DNA from: Cyanomargarita calcarea GSE-NOS-MK-12-04C
GTDB taxonomy: Bacteria > Cyanobacteriota > Cyanobacteriia > Cyanobacteriales > Nostocaceae
Direction: 5' to 3'
Assembly (NCBI GenBank): GCA_019359595.1
Contig: JAHHGZ010000035.1
Span: 1-64,000 of the forward strand
Length of the DNA: 64,000 nucleotides
Shown in pieces: positions 7,644 through 17,387 of the stretch. Both the position numbers and the translations under genes were made by a program. Position 1 is the first letter of the stretch. Each line of letters begins with the position of its first letter. The notes beneath the pieces were generated by a model. It was given only the letters and a program-made list of their open reading frames with translations, was not told where the DNA came from and made no database searches.

Positions 7644-9341
7644 TCATTTCTTCTTCGTCCCAGCTTTAGAAGATTTTGCCGCTTTTTTGGCGGCTTTTTC
7701 GGCAGCTAATACTTCTTGTTTTGCTTGTTCTTTTTCTTCAGCTATTTTATCCAAGTAGTAATGGTAATCGCCTAAATAAACGCGGAATTCTCCATCGCGA
7801 ATTTCAACGATTTTGTTAGCTATTTGGGAGATAAAATAACGGTCGTGGGAGACTACAATCACGGTGCCGTCATAATTTTGAATGGCTTCTTCTAGCATTT
7901 CCTTTGCTGGAATATCCAAGTGGTTTGTCGGCTCATCTAGGATCAAGAAATTAACGGTACGTAAAAGCATTTTTGCTAATGCCAAACGTGCTTTTTCTCC
8001 ACCACTCAAAGACTCAACTTTCTTATATACAGTATCGCCAGAAAAGAGAAATCTTCCTAAAATTGTGCGGACTTCTTCATTCTTCCAATCGGGCACTTCA
8101 TCATGGATGGTTTCCATGACTGTTTTACTCAAATCCAAAGCTTCTGCTTGGTTTTGTTCAAAGTAACCGGGAATAACGCCGTGTTCGCCTAATTTTACAG
8201 TACCTTCTGTCGGTTGCTCGCTACCTGTAATTAGACGCAATAATGTAGATTTACCAGCACCGTTGGGACCTAAGAAAGCAATGCGATCGCCTCTTTCAAT
8301 CGTCAAATTCGCTGCTAGAAATAAGATTTTATCACCATAGGTATGAGTTAAATCTTTAATTTCGACAACTTCCCTACCGCTACGGGGTGCGTCAGGAAAG
8401 CGGAAACGCAAAGTTCTCACACCCGCAATCGGTGCTTCGACCCGTTCAATTTTGTCTAATTGTTTTTCCCGGCTTTTTGCTTGAGTACTGCGAGTCGCAC
8501 TAGCCCGGAATCTATCAACAAACGTTTGTTGCTTGTCGATTTCCTTCTGCTGACGTTCGTATGCACTCAATTGCGCTGCTTGATTTTCAGCTTTTTGTGC
8601 CAGGTATGAAGAGTAGTTACCCAGGTAGGTAGCAGAAACCCCACGTTCCGTTTCTACAATTTGAGTGCAGAGGCGGTCAAGGAACTCCCGGTCATGGGAG
8701 ACTATTACCATCGGTGTAGTTAAATTACGCAGGTAATTTTCCAACCACTCGATAGTTTCCAAATCCAGGTGGTTTGTAGGTTCATCCAGCAGCAACAAGT
8801 CAGGCTTTTGCAGCAGAATTTTACCCAAACTCATCCGCATTTGCCAACCACCGCTAAAAGCACTCACCAGGCGATCGCTATCTTGGGCATCGAAACCCAT
8901 TTCTGGTAAAATCTTATCGATTTTGGCCTCTAAGTTATAGCCATCCATTGCTTCAAACTGGCGTTGGAGACGATCCATTTTGTGAATCAACTCGTCTAAC
9001 TCATCAGGTGTGGCCGTTTCCATCGAACGATGAACACCAGATAAATCTTGATTCACCTGGTTCGCTTCCGCAAATGCCCGCCAAAATTCTTCCTTGACAG
9101 TCCGGGTGGTATCAACTTCAAACTCTTGGTTCAAGTAAGCGATATGCATACTCGTAGGGCGAATTATAACACCCGCAGTGGGTTCAATTTCCCCAGCAAT
9201 CATCTTGAGTTGGGTTGATTTTCCGGCACCATTGACTCCAACCAAGCCAATGCGATCGCCTGACTTGACTTCCCAATTTACATCTTTGAGGACTTCGCCT
9301 GTGGGGTAAATCTTACTGATATGTTCCAGTCGCAGCATCAA
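7644..9341 (-). CDS. ABC-F family ATPase (translation factor/resistance type)
   Basis: ABC-F proteins are soluble twin ATPases without membrane domains; studied members act on the ribosome. The 565-residue product has two nucleotide-binding domains: Walker A GVNGAGKST (35-43) and GPNGAGKST, signatures SAFSGGWQMR and LSGGEKARLALAK, and two Walker B motifs LLLDEPTNHLD and FLILDEPTNHLD. A charged linker lies between them and the tail is rich in lysine and alanine. There are two consecutive ATGs at the start; either could be used. I do not assign a subfamily (Uup, EttA or other). It is probably monocistronic, with STRRs on the 3' side. Confidence 0.93.
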   Translation of the reverse strand: MMLRLEHISKIYPTGEVLKDVNWEVKSGDRIGLVGVNGAGKSTQLKMIAGEIEPTAGVIIRPTSMHIAYLNQEFEVDTTRTVKEEFWRAFAEANQVNQDLSGVHRSMETATPDELDELIHKMDRLQRQFEAMDGYNLEAKIDKILPEMGFDAQDSDRLVSAFSGGWQMRMSLGKILLQKPDLLLLDEPTNHLDLETIEWLENYLRNLTTPMVIVSHDREFLDRLCTQIVETERGVSATYLGNYSSYLAQKAENQAAQLSAYERQQKEIDKQQTFVDRFRASATRSTQAKSREKQLDKIERVEAPIAGVRTLRFRFPDAPRSGREVVEIKDLTHTYGDKILFLAANLTIERGDRIAFLGPNGAGKSTLLRLITGSEQPTEGTVKLGEHGVIPGYFEQNQAEALDLSKTVMETIHDEVPDWKNEEVRTILGRFLFSGDTVYKKVESLSGGEKARLALAKMLLRTVNFLILDEPTNHLDIPAKEMLEEAIQNYDGTVIVVSHDRYFISQIANKIVEIRDGEFRVYLGDYHYYLDKIAEEKEQAKQEVLAAEKAAKKAAKSSKAGTKKK

Positions 9342-9582
9342 GTGTCTCCAAAGCGAGGGATAGGTGGATAAGGCGGAAGTGTTCGCACCGTGTCCAATCT
9401 TAACAAAATTTTACTTAAAATTTGGCATCGCGACACCACCAATTGACGGATTATTTCTTAATTTCTTTAATATTCTCCATTTCCCTGTGTCGCTGGTCTA
9501 AAATTTGACACTGTTTTCCTCCCAAGTGCGATCCATCAAGTTCTCTACCTGGAGCGTTTAAATATTATCATCGCTATTCTTT

Positions 9583-9678
9583 TTAATACCCCGACAAGAA
9601 CGTAGGGTCTTTGCTTTTGAGTTGGGGTTCTGTATCTCCATATATAAACCTCCTTCTTCCTTCTTCCTTCTTCCTTCA
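9583..9678 (+). repeat. Dispersed repeat family, copy C
   Basis: Ordered blocks TTTAATACCCCGAC, a 21-base spacer, TTTTGAGTTGGGGTTC, CATATATAAACCT and a CCTTCTTCC pyrimidine tract, as in copies A and D. Confidence 0.78.
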
Positions 9679-9792
9679 TTAAGCACTCAATTTAGCCTGA
9701 AAAATATCGCTAGCGACCTTGCGATGAAAGAACATTGAGCCACGAGCTAATTTAATGATTTCAATTAGTTTTTGTCTGCTTTCGATGTTCAC
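9679..9792 (-). pseudogene. Short frame, possible fragment of a DNA-binding protein gene
   Basis: A GTG-started 37-residue frame encodes ESRQKLIEIIKLARGSMF and a short tail. The LIEIIKLARGS part recalls the beginning of XRE-type helix-turn-helix domains in cyanobacteria, but the rest of such a domain is absent. It directly abuts repeat copy C, which may have truncated it. Very uncertain. Confidence 0.2.
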
Positions 9793-9990
9793 TGCCTTTA
9801 TAGCTAGTCAAGTTTAATTACAAGTTTAGTTAGCAAACTAAAACTTTACTTGTATATTGATATGGTTCATTAAAACTGGTATCCTATTAGATAAGATGTT
9901 AACAATCAACATTTAGTTTAAACAATTAAATAATTTAATTTACTTTTTTTCGACTTTCGACATTAGTGCTGATAACAGGGAGGGTGCATC

Positions 9991-10449
9991 ATGTTTACCA
10001 AGTCACGCAAAGTTAACCGATACCGCCGTAAAGGTCAAAATTTAATAACCGCTAATAAGATTAAACCAGAAAATTGGGATATTTCTGACGCTGAGGCGAA
10101 AGAAGCTTTGAAAGTTAAGAATATTAACGTCAAGGAAATCAAGAAAATTCGCAAATTGAAGCATCAGGTGTGTATTTCCTTCTGGGATGAGAAAGGAAAC
10201 ATCTGTAGCAGCTTTTTTAGTTACCGAATTTTCTCTCGCTGGCAGCAGGAAATCGAAGAAACAATTGATACCTGCCCTAACATTAAAGAATGGGCAAGAT
10301 TAAATCGCATCATGCATTATGAATTCGCTTACTATGACTATCTTTCCGAAATGGAAGATGCCCTCAACGTCGCATTAGAAAACCGAATGTGTGTGTTAAA
10401 AGCAACAGGAAAACTCTTGGAAAGTGAGGAGTTAGGAGTATTGAGTTAG
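9991..10449 (+). CDS. Hypothetical protein, basic N terminus
   Basis: A 152-residue soluble protein with a strongly basic first 60 residues (SRKVNRYRRKGQ and several lysine clusters) and a more acidic helical second half (EIEETIDTCPNIKEW, EMEDALNVALENR). I do not recognise a family. A good Shine-Dalgarno-like GGGAGGG precedes the ATG by a few bases, which supports this start. The gene converges on prfA; the last codons run into a GAGTTAGGAG repeat, so the C terminus may have been altered by the repeat. Confidence 0.65.
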   Translation: MFTKSRKVNRYRRKGQNLITANKIKPENWDISDAEAKEALKVKNINVKEIKKIRKLKHQVCISFWDEKGNICSSFFSYRIFSRWQQEIEETIDTCPNIKEWARLNRIMHYEFAYYDYLSEMEDALNVALENRMCVLKATGKLLESEELGVLS

Positions 10450-10494
10450 GAATTTTTAAATCCTCTCCCATCTCCCCATCTTTCCATCTCCCAA

Positions 10495-11592
10495 TTAATT
10501 AGCATTTGAAGTGGCGAGTTCCGCTAGGCGTTCCTGCTGGTCTTGAGAGATACAAGACTGAACTAGAACCTCTAAATCGCCTTGTAGAACAGGGTCAAGG
10601 GAGTAGTTCTGATTCAAACGGTGGTCGGTGACCCGGTTATCTTTGTAATTGTATGTCCGTATTTTTTCGGAACGCGAACCCGTACCAACTTGCGATCGCC
10701 GTTCAGAACTTATAGCATCCTGTTGTTCGCGTAGCTTGATTTCATAGAGCTTGGCGCGGAGAATTTGCATTGCCCGTTCTTTGTTTTGTAACTGGCTGCG
10801 TTCTTCTGTGCAGAAAATTCGGATACCAGTGGGTTTGTGGATCAAGTCAACAGCAGTTTCGACCTTGTTGACGTTTTGTCCGCCAGCACCGCCAGAACGA
10901 GCAGTTTTCATCTCAATTTCTTTCGGGTCAATGTGGATTTCCACATCATCCACTTCGGGCATAATCGCCACAGTTGCGGTAGAAGTGTGAATTCGTCCGC
11001 CAGCTTCAGTTGCTGGTACGCGCTGCACGCGATGCACTCCGGCTTCAAACTTCAGTTGGCTGTAAACATTGTCCCCTGTAATCTCAAGAATAACTTCTTT
11101 CCAACCGCCCATTTCTCCTTCAGATGCGCTGACCGATTTGACTTTCCAGCCTTGAGTATCGGCATAGCGAGTGTACATCCGCATCAAATCACCAGCCCAA
11201 ATACTGGCTTCATCGCCACCAGTACCAGCCCGAATTTCCAACATGATGTTTTTATCATCATTAGGATCGCGGGGTAAGAGCAATACCTTCAGACGAGTTT
11301 CTAAATATTCTATTTTTTCTTCAAGTTCCTTAACTTCCAGAGCCGCCATTTCTTGGAACTCTAGGTCACTTGCCGACTCTTTGTAAACCTGACGGGCCCC
11401 TACTAAGTCGAACTGAGCGATTTTCCAATTTTCGTAGGTATTAACTACCTCCTCCAATCCAGAACGAGACTTAGCTATTTTTTGATACTCGTCGGGGTTT
11501 TTCGCCGTATCTGGGTCACCAAGGCGACGAGTTAATTCATTAAAAGTTTGTTCAACAGATTTGAGTTTCTCCAACAGGTATGATTCAGCCAT
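10495..11592 (-). CDS. prfA: Peptide chain release factor 1
   Basis: RF1 recognises UAA and UAG stop codons and triggers peptide release. From the ATG at 11592 the product is 365 residues, the normal RF1 length, beginning [10 protein letters not shown]; a frame 16 codons longer exists but lacks support. It carries the peptidyl-hydrolysis motif GGQ (about 237-239) in [14 protein letters not shown] and the RF1-specific codon-reading tripeptide PAT (about 193-195), which separates it from RF2 (SPF). It is the last gene of the large minus-strand translation cluster, about 100 bases after rpmE. Confidence 0.96.
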   Translation of the reverse strand: MAESYLLEKLKSVEQTFNELTRRLGDPDTAKNPDEYQKIAKSRSGLEEVVNTYENWKIAQFDLVGARQVYKESASDLEFQEMAALEVKELEEKIEYLETRLKVLLLPRDPNDDKNIMLEIRAGTGGDEASIWAGDLMRMYTRYADTQGWKVKSVSASEGEMGGWKEVILEITGDNVYSQLKFEAGVHRVQRVPATEAGGRIHTSTATVAIMPEVDDVEIHIDPKEIEMKTARSGGAGGQNVNKVETAVDLIHKPTGIRIFCTEERSQLQNKERAMQILRAKLYEIKLREQQDAISSERRSQVGTGSRSEKIRTYNYKDNRVTDHRLNQNYSLDPVLQGDLEVLVQSCISQDQQERLAELATSNAN

Positions 11593-11688
11593 GATGAGCG
11601 TCCTTAAAAAATAACTAATGAGCTTCTGCAAGATACACAAAATCGACCCAGCAGATGCAGGGTCGTCATTAACAGCAGAGCCAACCAG

Positions 11689-11943
11689 CTACTTTTTAGT
11701 TTCGTCGGAGGAATCTGTACTGCCAGAGTTGCTGGCTTCAAACATACCGTACTTCCGCATGAAGCGCTCAACGCGACCTTCGGTGTCAATAATCTTTTGG
11801 GTACCAGTGTAAAAAGGGTGGTTTCCAGACCAAACATCGACATGTAGTTCGGGTTTAGTAGAACCAACAGTCATTACAACTTGACCGTTGCAGTAAACCT
11901 TCGCATCTGGATACCACTTGGGATGAATATCAGGTTTTGCCAT
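11689..11943 (-). CDS. rpmE: 50S ribosomal protein L31
   Basis: From the ATG at 11943 the product is 84 residues and begins MAKPDIHPKWYPDAKVYC. The characteristic WSGNHPFYTGTQ segment and basic GRVERFMRKYG end identify L31. Only one cysteine of the four zinc ligands of classical L31 is present, so this is a zinc-free type. A longer upstream frame is open but would add a non-conserved leader. It follows rpsI in the cluster and precedes prfA. Confidence 0.94.
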   Translation of the reverse strand: MAKPDIHPKWYPDAKVYCNGQVVMTVGSTKPELHVDVWSGNHPFYTGTQKIIDTEGRVERFMRKYGMFEASNSGSTDSSDETKK

Positions 11944-12085
11944 TTTTCCTTTCGTGGTCAATCTGTACAAATTATAGCTTTTGATAGTCTCGCGCACTCG
12001 TCGCATTCGGCGGAAATTGACATCCTCTCCGCCCTCTAGTCGCACGAACAGGGCGCTTGAATATGCGCTCCAATCGCTGCATTGC

Positions 12086-12502
12086 TTACCGTTTCGAGTA
12101 CTGAGGAGCTTTGCGGGCTTTGTGCAAACCGTATTTTTTCCGCTCTTTCGCTCGTGGGTCGCGGGTGAGGTAGCCTTCGACTTTCAGAGGTGGACGATTA
12201 CCAGGGTCTAATTCGCACAAAGCGCGAGCCACTCCGAGGCGAATTGCATCTGATTGTCCAGTCAAGCCGCCGCCTTCCGCTGTAACTAGGATATCGTAGT
12301 CATTTTCCATCCCTAGGGTTTCTAGGGGGGCTTTGATGACTCCGAGGTAGTTAGCGTTGAACTGGAAGTACACCTCTCCAGGCTTTTTATTCACAGTTAG
12401 TTGACCTGTACCTGGAACTAAGCGTACCCGTGCAACGGAACACTTCCGGCGGCCAGTGCCCCAGTATACGGCGCGTCCGCTGTCTTTATCAGTGGCTTGC
12501 AT
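12086..12502 (-). CDS. rpsI: 30S ribosomal protein S9
   Basis: 138 residues. S9 reaches the P site of the small subunit with its basic C-terminal tail; here the tail ends [17 protein letters not shown], the universally conserved ending. The N terminus carries [18 protein letters not shown]. The start ATG shares a base with the rplM stop codon, so the two are translationally coupled as rplM-rpsI, the usual pair. The first ten residues form a short acidic extension. Confidence 0.97.
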   Translation of the reverse strand: MQATDKDSGRAVYWGTGRRKCSVARVRLVPGTGQLTVNKKPGEVYFQFNANYLGVIKAPLETLGMENDYDILVTAEGGGLTGQSDAIRLGVARALCELDPGNRPPLKVEGYLTRDPRAKERKKYGLHKARKAPQYSKR

Positions 12503-12963
12503 TATTTTTCAGCTCCTGGGATTGTATTAATTTTTAGTTCTTTGGGTTTTTGAGCATCATGGGGATGGACTGAACCCGCGTAGACTTTGAGTTTGGTAAA
12601 TAGCTGCTTGCCGAGGCTGCATTTAGGTAGCATACCCTTAACGGCCTTTTCCACAATTCTTTCGGGGATGCGGTCTTGCAGCTTGGCGAAGGTTTCGGTT
12701 TTCATCCCACCGGGACGACCGGAATGCCGACGGTAAAGTTTTTGGGTACGCTTTTTACCTGTAACTGTAACTTTTTCGGCGTTGATGACGATTACAAAGT
12801 CACCTGTGTCGATGCTGGGGGTGTATTGGGGTTTCTTTTTCCCACGTAACACCATTGCAATTTCGGTAGCTAGACGACCGAGACGTTGGTCGGCAGCGTC
12901 TACTATGTACCACTCATGCTCTATGGTAGCCGGTGTAGGAAGGGGGGTTTTGTTGGTGGTCAT
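12502..12963 (-). CDS. rplM: 50S ribosomal protein L13
   Basis: 153 residues, with the L13 features [37 protein letters not shown] and [14 protein letters not shown]13 is an early-assembly protein of the large subunit. It overlaps rpsI by one base and follows truA across a 130-base gap filled with TTGTTGG/TTGTTAG heptamers. Confidence 0.97.
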   Translation of the reverse strand: MTTNKTPLPTPATIEHEWYIVDAADQRLGRLATEIAMVLRGKKKPQYTPSIDTGDFVIVINAEKVTVTGKKRTQKLYRRHSGRPGGMKTETFAKLQDRIPERIVEKAVKGMLPKCSLGKQLFTKLKVYAGSVHPHDAQKPKELKINTIPGAEK

Positions 12964-12965
12964 TT

Positions 12966-13095
12966 TTCTTGTTGTTAGTTGTTAATTGTTGGTTGTTAGT
13001 TGTTGGCTGTTAGTTGTTGGTTGTTGGTTGTTGGTTGTTAGTTGTTTATTAACTCCTAACTCAATACTCCTAACTCAATACTCCTAACTCCTAAC
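12966..13095. repeat. STRR tract between truA and rplM
   Basis: About ten TTGTTGG/TTGTTAG units are followed by complementary CCTAACTCAATACT units. The gap is transcribed if the cluster is one operon, so it could fold into a long imperfect hairpin. Confidence 0.85.
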
Positions 13096-13097
13096 CA

Positions 13098-13946
13098 CTA
13101 TCCAATAACGAATTTCGGCTGCGTGTCAAACCAGACTTCTTTGGGGAAAGGAAATTCTGGATAACCGACTCGCAATAAGCATAAACCGTGGGCGGGTGCA
13201 GCGTGTTTGACTTCTTCTCGACGTTCCAAAGTCCAAAGTTCGGTGAAGTTGGCGAGCGATCGCGTTCTGGCACCTACTTGTACTAACATCCCCACTAATA
13301 GCCGCACCATGCCATACAAAAATCCATCTGCTTGAATTTCAATATGGATAAACGATTCACTGCGATAGCACTCTACTGCTTGCACGGTGACCCAAGAATG
13401 CTCGCGTTTCGAGCCGGCACGGTGGAAAGCTGCTAGGTGATGGCGTCCCATCAGGGGTTCTAATGCCTCTTGGATTAATAATTCATTCAGGGGTGAATGA
13501 TAATAGTGCCAACTGAAGGGTTCGACAAACAAGTTGGGTCGATTTTCAGTGTATAAGGTATAGCGATACCGACGATAGGCCGCACTATATTGGGCGTGCC
13601 AATCACTATCGACACCGGCACTAGCCCGAATCAATATATCTTTGGGGAGATAACTATTAAGAATTGTCGCCCACTTATGAGCCGGGATCACACAATTGGC
13701 ATCAAAATGTGCTACTTGGGCTGCGGCGTGGACTCCGCTATCGGTTCTACCCGCGCCGTGTAGTGTCACATGATGTCCAACGACCTTAAAGATGGCTTTT
13801 TCTATCTCTTCTTGGACGGTGCGATGTTGTTGCAGTTGCCTTTGCCAGCCACGAAAATGGGTGCCGAGGTATTGAATTACTAAGGCGACTCGTTGGGTTG
13901 GTGTAGACTGGACGCTCTCTAACATAGTGATTCTGTCAAAAGTCAA
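13098..13946 (-). CDS. truA: tRNA pseudouridine(38-40) synthase
   Basis: TruA converts U38-U40 of the tRNA anticodon arm to pseudouridine. The 282-residue product begins its catalytic domain at VALVIQYLGTHFRGWQRQ and carries the active-site aspartate D69 in GAGRTDSGVHA. The second half contains YRRYRYTLY and the C-terminal FLYGMVRLLVG. Start: an internal ATG at codon 8 is an alternative. It lies between rplQ and rplM, the standard cyanobacterial place. Confidence 0.95.
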   Translation of the reverse strand: MTFDRITMLESVQSTPTQRVALVIQYLGTHFRGWQRQLQQHRTVQEEIEKAIFKVVGHHVTLHGAGRTDSGVHAAAQVAHFDANCVIPAHKWATILNSYLPKDILIRASAGVDSDWHAQYSAAYRRYRYTLYTENRPNLFVEPFSWHYYHSPLNELLIQEALEPLMGRHHLAAFHRAGSKREHSWVTVQAVECYRSESFIHIEIQADGFLYGMVRLLVGMLVQVGARTRSLANFTELWTLERREEVKHAAPAHGLCLLRVGYPEFPFPKEVWFDTQPKFVIG

Positions 13947-13984
13947 AAGTCAAAAGTAACTACTAATGACCAATGACCAATGAC

Positions 13985-14335
13985 TTAAACTAGTTCAATG
14001 ATTGCCATTTCAGCATTATCACCCCGACGCGGTACGGTGTGTAAAATGCGGGTATAACCGCCGTTACGACTACCATAACGAGTCGGGGCTTGCTCGAATA
14101 GGGCATGAACCAGTTGCTTGTCGAAGATGTAGCCAAGAGCGCGACGACGTGCTGGTAAGGAGCCTTCTTTGGCTAGGGTAATCATTTTTTCCACTTCACT
14201 TCTTAACGCTTTCGCCCTAATTAGAGTGGTGGTAATTCGACCATGACGGATCAACTCGGTGGTGAGCGATCGCAACAATGCGCGGCGCTGGTCGGCTGGT
14301 TTTCCTAGTTTTTTGACGCGACAACGGTGACGCAT
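13985..14335 (-). CDS. rplQ: 50S ribosomal protein L17
   Basis: 116 residues with the L17 signature [20 protein letters not shown] at the N terminus and [14 protein letters not shown] at the C terminus. L17 lies near the exit of the peptide tunnel. It directly follows rpoA in the transcript, separated by an STRR-filled gap of about 90 bases. Confidence 0.97.
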   Translation of the reverse strand: MRHRCRVKKLGKPADQRRALLRSLTTELIRHGRITTTLIRAKALRSEVEKMITLAKEGSLPARRRALGYIFDKQLVHALFEQAPTRYGSRNGGYTRILHTVPRRGDNAEMAIIELV

Positions 14336-14425
14336 AATGTTTTGTTAGTTGGAGTGTTGTTAATTATTGGTAGTTGGATGTTGGTTGTCGTCAATTAACT
14401 ACCAACCAATAACCACTAACCATTT

Positions 14426-15373
14426 TTAGTTGTGTTTAGAAGCTCTTTCCATTGGCAGGGTAATGCCCAATCGGCGCTGCAATGCTTCTACTACTTCTTC
14501 TGCTGACTTCTGACCAAAGTTTTTGATTTCTAACAGGTCTTCTTGGGTATAATCCAATAAGTCGGCTACAGAGTTGACTTGCGCCCGCTTCAGACAGTTG
14601 TAAGCCCGTACCGAAAGTTGCAACTCTTCGATCGGAATCTGAGCGGTTGGGTCTTGGTCAATGTCCGAAATCGTGTCTGTTGGTTCGAGGGAGATATCTT
14701 TCAGCGGATTGAATAAATCTACCAAGATCGCAGCAGCTGAAGAAAGAGCTTCTTGGGGGCTGAGACTACCATTTGTCCAGACTTCTAACAGCAGTCTATC
14801 TTTGGGAATTGACCCTTCACCACGGGAATCTTCAACACTATAGTTGACTTTCCGCACTGGCATAAACACTGAGTCTATTTGTAAGAAGTCCAACGAAGTT
14901 GCTTCTTCCCGACCGCGTTCAACTGTGCGATAACCCTTACCTTTCTCAATCCGAAATTCCATTTCCAGCTTGGCTCCCTCTGCTAAGGTCGCTACATACT
15001 GGGTGGGATCGATGACTTCTACCTCACCGGGTAGGTCAAAGTGGGCTGAGGTGACGGTTGAAGGACCTGTAACGAGTAACCTCCCAATCTGGGGCTGAGA
15101 AGAATAGCTTTTTAGGATAACTTCCTTCATTTTCATGAGGATTTCCAGCACGTCTTCCCGCACACCCGGAACTGTGGCAAACTCGTGTGAGACGCCTGCA
15201 ATCCGCACTGCTGTAACCGCTGTTCCTTCTAGATTCGACAATAAAACCCGTCTCAGGGCATTGCCAACGGTCGTTCCTTGACCGCGTTCTAGAGGTTCGA
15301 GAACAAATTTACTGTAATGACTCCGAGTTTCCTCGTTATTTGACTCTACACATTCAATTTGAAATTGCGCCAC
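14426..15373 (-). CDS. rpoA: RNA polymerase subunit alpha
   Basis: Alpha forms the dimer scaffold of RNA polymerase. The 315-residue product has the assembly domain (about 1-230; FVLEPLERGQGTTVGNALRR) and the C-terminal DNA- and activator-binding domain (about 250-310; LSVRAYNCLKRAQVNSVADL, then IKNFGQKSAEEV). Length is normal for cyanobacteria. It follows rpsK across a 415-base gap that is unusually long for this cluster. Confidence 0.98.
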   Translation of the reverse strand: MAQFQIECVESNNEETRSHYSKFVLEPLERGQGTTVGNALRRVLLSNLEGTAVTAVRIAGVSHEFATVPGVREDVLEILMKMKEVILKSYSSQPQIGRLLVTGPSTVTSAHFDLPGEVEVIDPTQYVATLAEGAKLEMEFRIEKGKGYRTVERGREEATSLDFLQIDSVFMPVRKVNYSVEDSRGEGSIPKDRLLLEVWTNGSLSPQEALSSAAAILVDLFNPLKDISLEPTDTISDIDQDPTAQIPIEELQLSVRAYNCLKRAQVNSVADLLDYTQEDLLEIKNFGQKSAEEVVEALQRRLGITLPMERASKHN

Positions 15374-15788
15374 GGAGTAGCCTCCCTCGTTTTAAGGTCC
15401 TGCTAGCAGGCTTGCGGATATGAATTGCCGATTCGAGATTACTAGCGCGACAGCTATCAGCTTTGTTGCGTTGAGGCTAGACAGGCGAATACAGCCTGAA
15501 TGGGCGTCGGTCGGCAAAACTTGAAAAGCTGACCGCTATTTTTTATGCCCACCGTTATGACGGTCGTTCCCTAGTCCTTTTATCCAATGGCGGTATTAGA
15601 CGCGCCTCAAGACAGAATTAGCTAGTGACATAACATTTTGGGTTTTGGTGCTTGATTGGTTGGGAGGAGCCTAAGTTCAAGCCTAATAAGGATAGACACC
15701 AAGCAAGTCAGATTTTCAAAAATCGATGCTAGTGCCTAATATTCCCGTTTGCGTTCTCTTGCTACCGCCCTGGACTTTAGGTTGTCTT
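15374..15788 (-). promoter_or_regulatory. Long structured gap between rpsK and rpoA
   Basis: No gene is seen in 415 bases. Inverted repeats include ACCGT/ACGGT with a TATG loop near 15550 and a GGTCGGC/GCTGACC stem near 15510-15535. The second is followed by a T-run only in plus-strand sense, so it is not a terminator for this cluster. The length and structure suggest an internal promoter and a leader for rpoA-rplQ and following genes; this is inference. Confidence 0.4.
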
Positions 15789-16181
15789 CTAAACCCGACG
15801 GCGCTTGGGAGGACGGCAACCATTGTGAGGAATTGGGGTGATATCCCGAATCAGCGTAATTTCCAACCCTGCCCCTTGGAGTGCCCGGATAGCGGTTTCC
15901 CGTCCGGCTCCTGGACCGCTCACCATTACCTCAATCTGCCGCATTCCTTGGTCGATGGCTCGACGGGCGGCGCTTTCTGCAGCGGTTTGTGCGGCAAACG
16001 GAGTTCCTTTCTTAGCTCCCTTAAAACCGCTAGACCCAGCACTTGCCCAAGAGATGACATCTCCGTTTTGATCGGTAATGGTGACAATGCTATTGTTGAA
16101 AGTAGACTGGATGTAGCCAATCCCGTTTGGAACGTTACGCTTTTGCTTTTTGCTCCCGGTTTTTTTAGTTGGTCGCGCCAT
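15789..16181 (-). CDS. rpsK: 30S ribosomal protein S11
   Basis: 130 residues, with [20 protein letters not shown], the AAESAARRA helix and the conserved ending [13 protein letters not shown]11 lines the platform next to the mRNA exit. It follows rpsM by about 50 bases and is followed by a long gap before rpoA. Confidence 0.98.
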   Translation of the reverse strand: MARPTKKTGSKKQKRNVPNGIGYIQSTFNNSIVTITDQNGDVISWASAGSSGFKGAKKGTPFAAQTAAESAARRAIDQGMRQIEVMVSGPGAGRETAIRALQGAGLEITLIRDITPIPHNGCRPPKRRRV

Positions 16182-16235
16182 AAAGTTGGTGTCACTGAAT
16201 TAAGGTAAAACTTGCCTTGTCGTGCATTGAAAAAA

Positions 16236-16616
16236 TTATTTCCCTGGTGCTTTCTTCTTACCAGCCACTGTCTGCCTTCTACCGCGACGGGTTCTGGCAT
16301 TAGTGCGAGTCCGTTGTCCCCTTACCGGCAAGCCCATACGATGGCGTCGTCCTCTGTAGGTACCAATATCAATTAATCGCTTGATATTCATCGCTTCCCA
16401 GCGGCGCAAGTCACCTTCAATTTGGTAATTGCTTTCGATTTCGCCTCTGAGGGAAGTTACGTCGGTATCGCTTAAATCCTTAACGCGGGTATCGGGATTT
16501 ACACCTGTAGCGGCGATAATTTTTTGCGCCCTTGATAGTCCAATTCCGTAAATATAAGTTAGACCGATTTCAATACGCTTATCGCGTGGAAGGTCTACTC
16601 CGGCAATCCGTGCCAC
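16236..16616 (-). CDS. rpsM: 30S ribosomal protein S13
   Basis: 126 residues beginning [20 protein letters not shown], with the helix-hairpin-helix region and the basic C-terminal tail [20 protein letters not shown] that contacts P-site tRNA. It lies between rpmJ and rpsK, as in other bacteria. Confidence 0.98.
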   Translation of the reverse strand: MARIAGVDLPRDKRIEIGLTYIYGIGLSRAQKIIAATGVNPDTRVKDLSDTDVTSLRGEIESNYQIEGDLRRWEAMNIKRLIDIGTYRGRRHRMGLPVRGQRTRTNARTRRGRRQTVAGKKKAPGK

Positions 16617-16711
16617 GGTATTTATCTCCCTATTTTCTTGTGCTTGGCTGTTACTTGCAATTGATTGTGATGTTTGTGACTCATCTCACATCGGTGAGCC
16701 GGACATCTGCG

Positions 16712-16825
16712 TTATCCTTGACGTTGTTTATGTTTGGGATTTACACAAATCACCATTACACGACCCCGACGTTTGATCACGCTACACTTTTCACAAATTT
16801 TCTTGACAGATGCTCTAACTTTCAT
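16712..16825 (-). CDS. rpmJ: 50S ribosomal protein L36
   Basis: A 37-residue frame starting ATG at 16825 encodes [20 protein letters not shown] and ends KHKQRQG. The zinc ligands of the C+ type are present (CEKC, a further cysteine and a histidine in CVNPKH). It sits between infA and rpsM, its standard place. Confidence 0.96.
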   Translation of the reverse strand: MKVRASVKKICEKCSVIKRRGRVMVICVNPKHKQRQG

Positions 16826-16940
16826 GGCTTTTCCGATTGACTCCAAATAGTAAATTATAGCATTTCTGGGGAATTTTAGTCACTTAAATGATTCTATGGC
16901 ACCAAAAAAGCGATCTTATGGTAAAATTTTCTACATAGTT

Positions 16941-17165
16941 TTACTTTTTCCGAAGTCGGTAGGTAATTCTACCCTTTGTCAAGTCATAGGGAGTTAACTC
17001 GACTTTGACGCGATCGCCAGGTAAAATTTTAATGTAGTTACGGCGAATCTTACCGGAAATGTGAGCTAGAACGTTAAAGCCGTTATCCAAGTCAACACGA
17101 AACATTGCATTAGGCAATGACTCGGTAACAGTGCCTTCCATTTCAATCAAATCTTGCTTAGACAA
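16941..17165 (-). CDS. infA: Translation initiation factor IF-1
   Basis: 74 residues forming one S1-type OB fold: [20 protein letters not shown], then [19 protein letters not shown] and [12 protein letters not shown]-1 blocks the A site during initiation. It lies between adk and rpmJ; the gap to adk (222 bases) holds GAGTTAGGA repeats. Confidence 0.97.
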
Positions 17166-17387
17166 CTTGTGTTTTCCTCAACTCAGTAGTTTTTTATTCC
17201 TTTGCAGCACCTTCACCTGCAAGAGAACACATTTTTGAAAATATATCAACAGTTTTTTAATATATCTTATTTAAGATTTGCTCGCATCGTGGGGGGGGGA
17301 GGAAGTTAGGAGTTAGGAGTTAGGAGTTAGGAGTTAGAAATTAATTCTCCCCTGCTCCCCTGCCTCCCCTGCCTCCCCTGTCTCCTA

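Larger units (their letters stand above)
9342..9990. other. Intergenic region with dispersed repeat and a gene fragment
   Basis: Between two divergent genes. It holds copy C of the dispersed repeat (9583-9678) and a 38-codon minus-strand frame at 9679-9792. The last 150 bases before the plus-strand gene are AT-rich and probably hold its promoter, but no clear boxes are called. Confidence 0.6.

Noticed and set aside
10837-11277. Plus-strand frame of 146 codons inside prfA
   Set aside because: It is a shadow of prfA, which has complete RF1 motifs on the other strand.
11593-11640. Sixteen-codon N-terminal extension of RF1
   Set aside because: RF1 proteins start near MAES-like sequence, and the extension is not conserved in character.
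15505-15545. Plus-strand terminator in the rpoA-rpsK gap
   Set aside because: Stem plus T-run exists, but no plus-strand gene ends there; treated as leader structure instead.
15726-16208. Plus-strand frame of 160 codons over rpsK
   Set aside because: It is antisense to the highly conserved rpsK.
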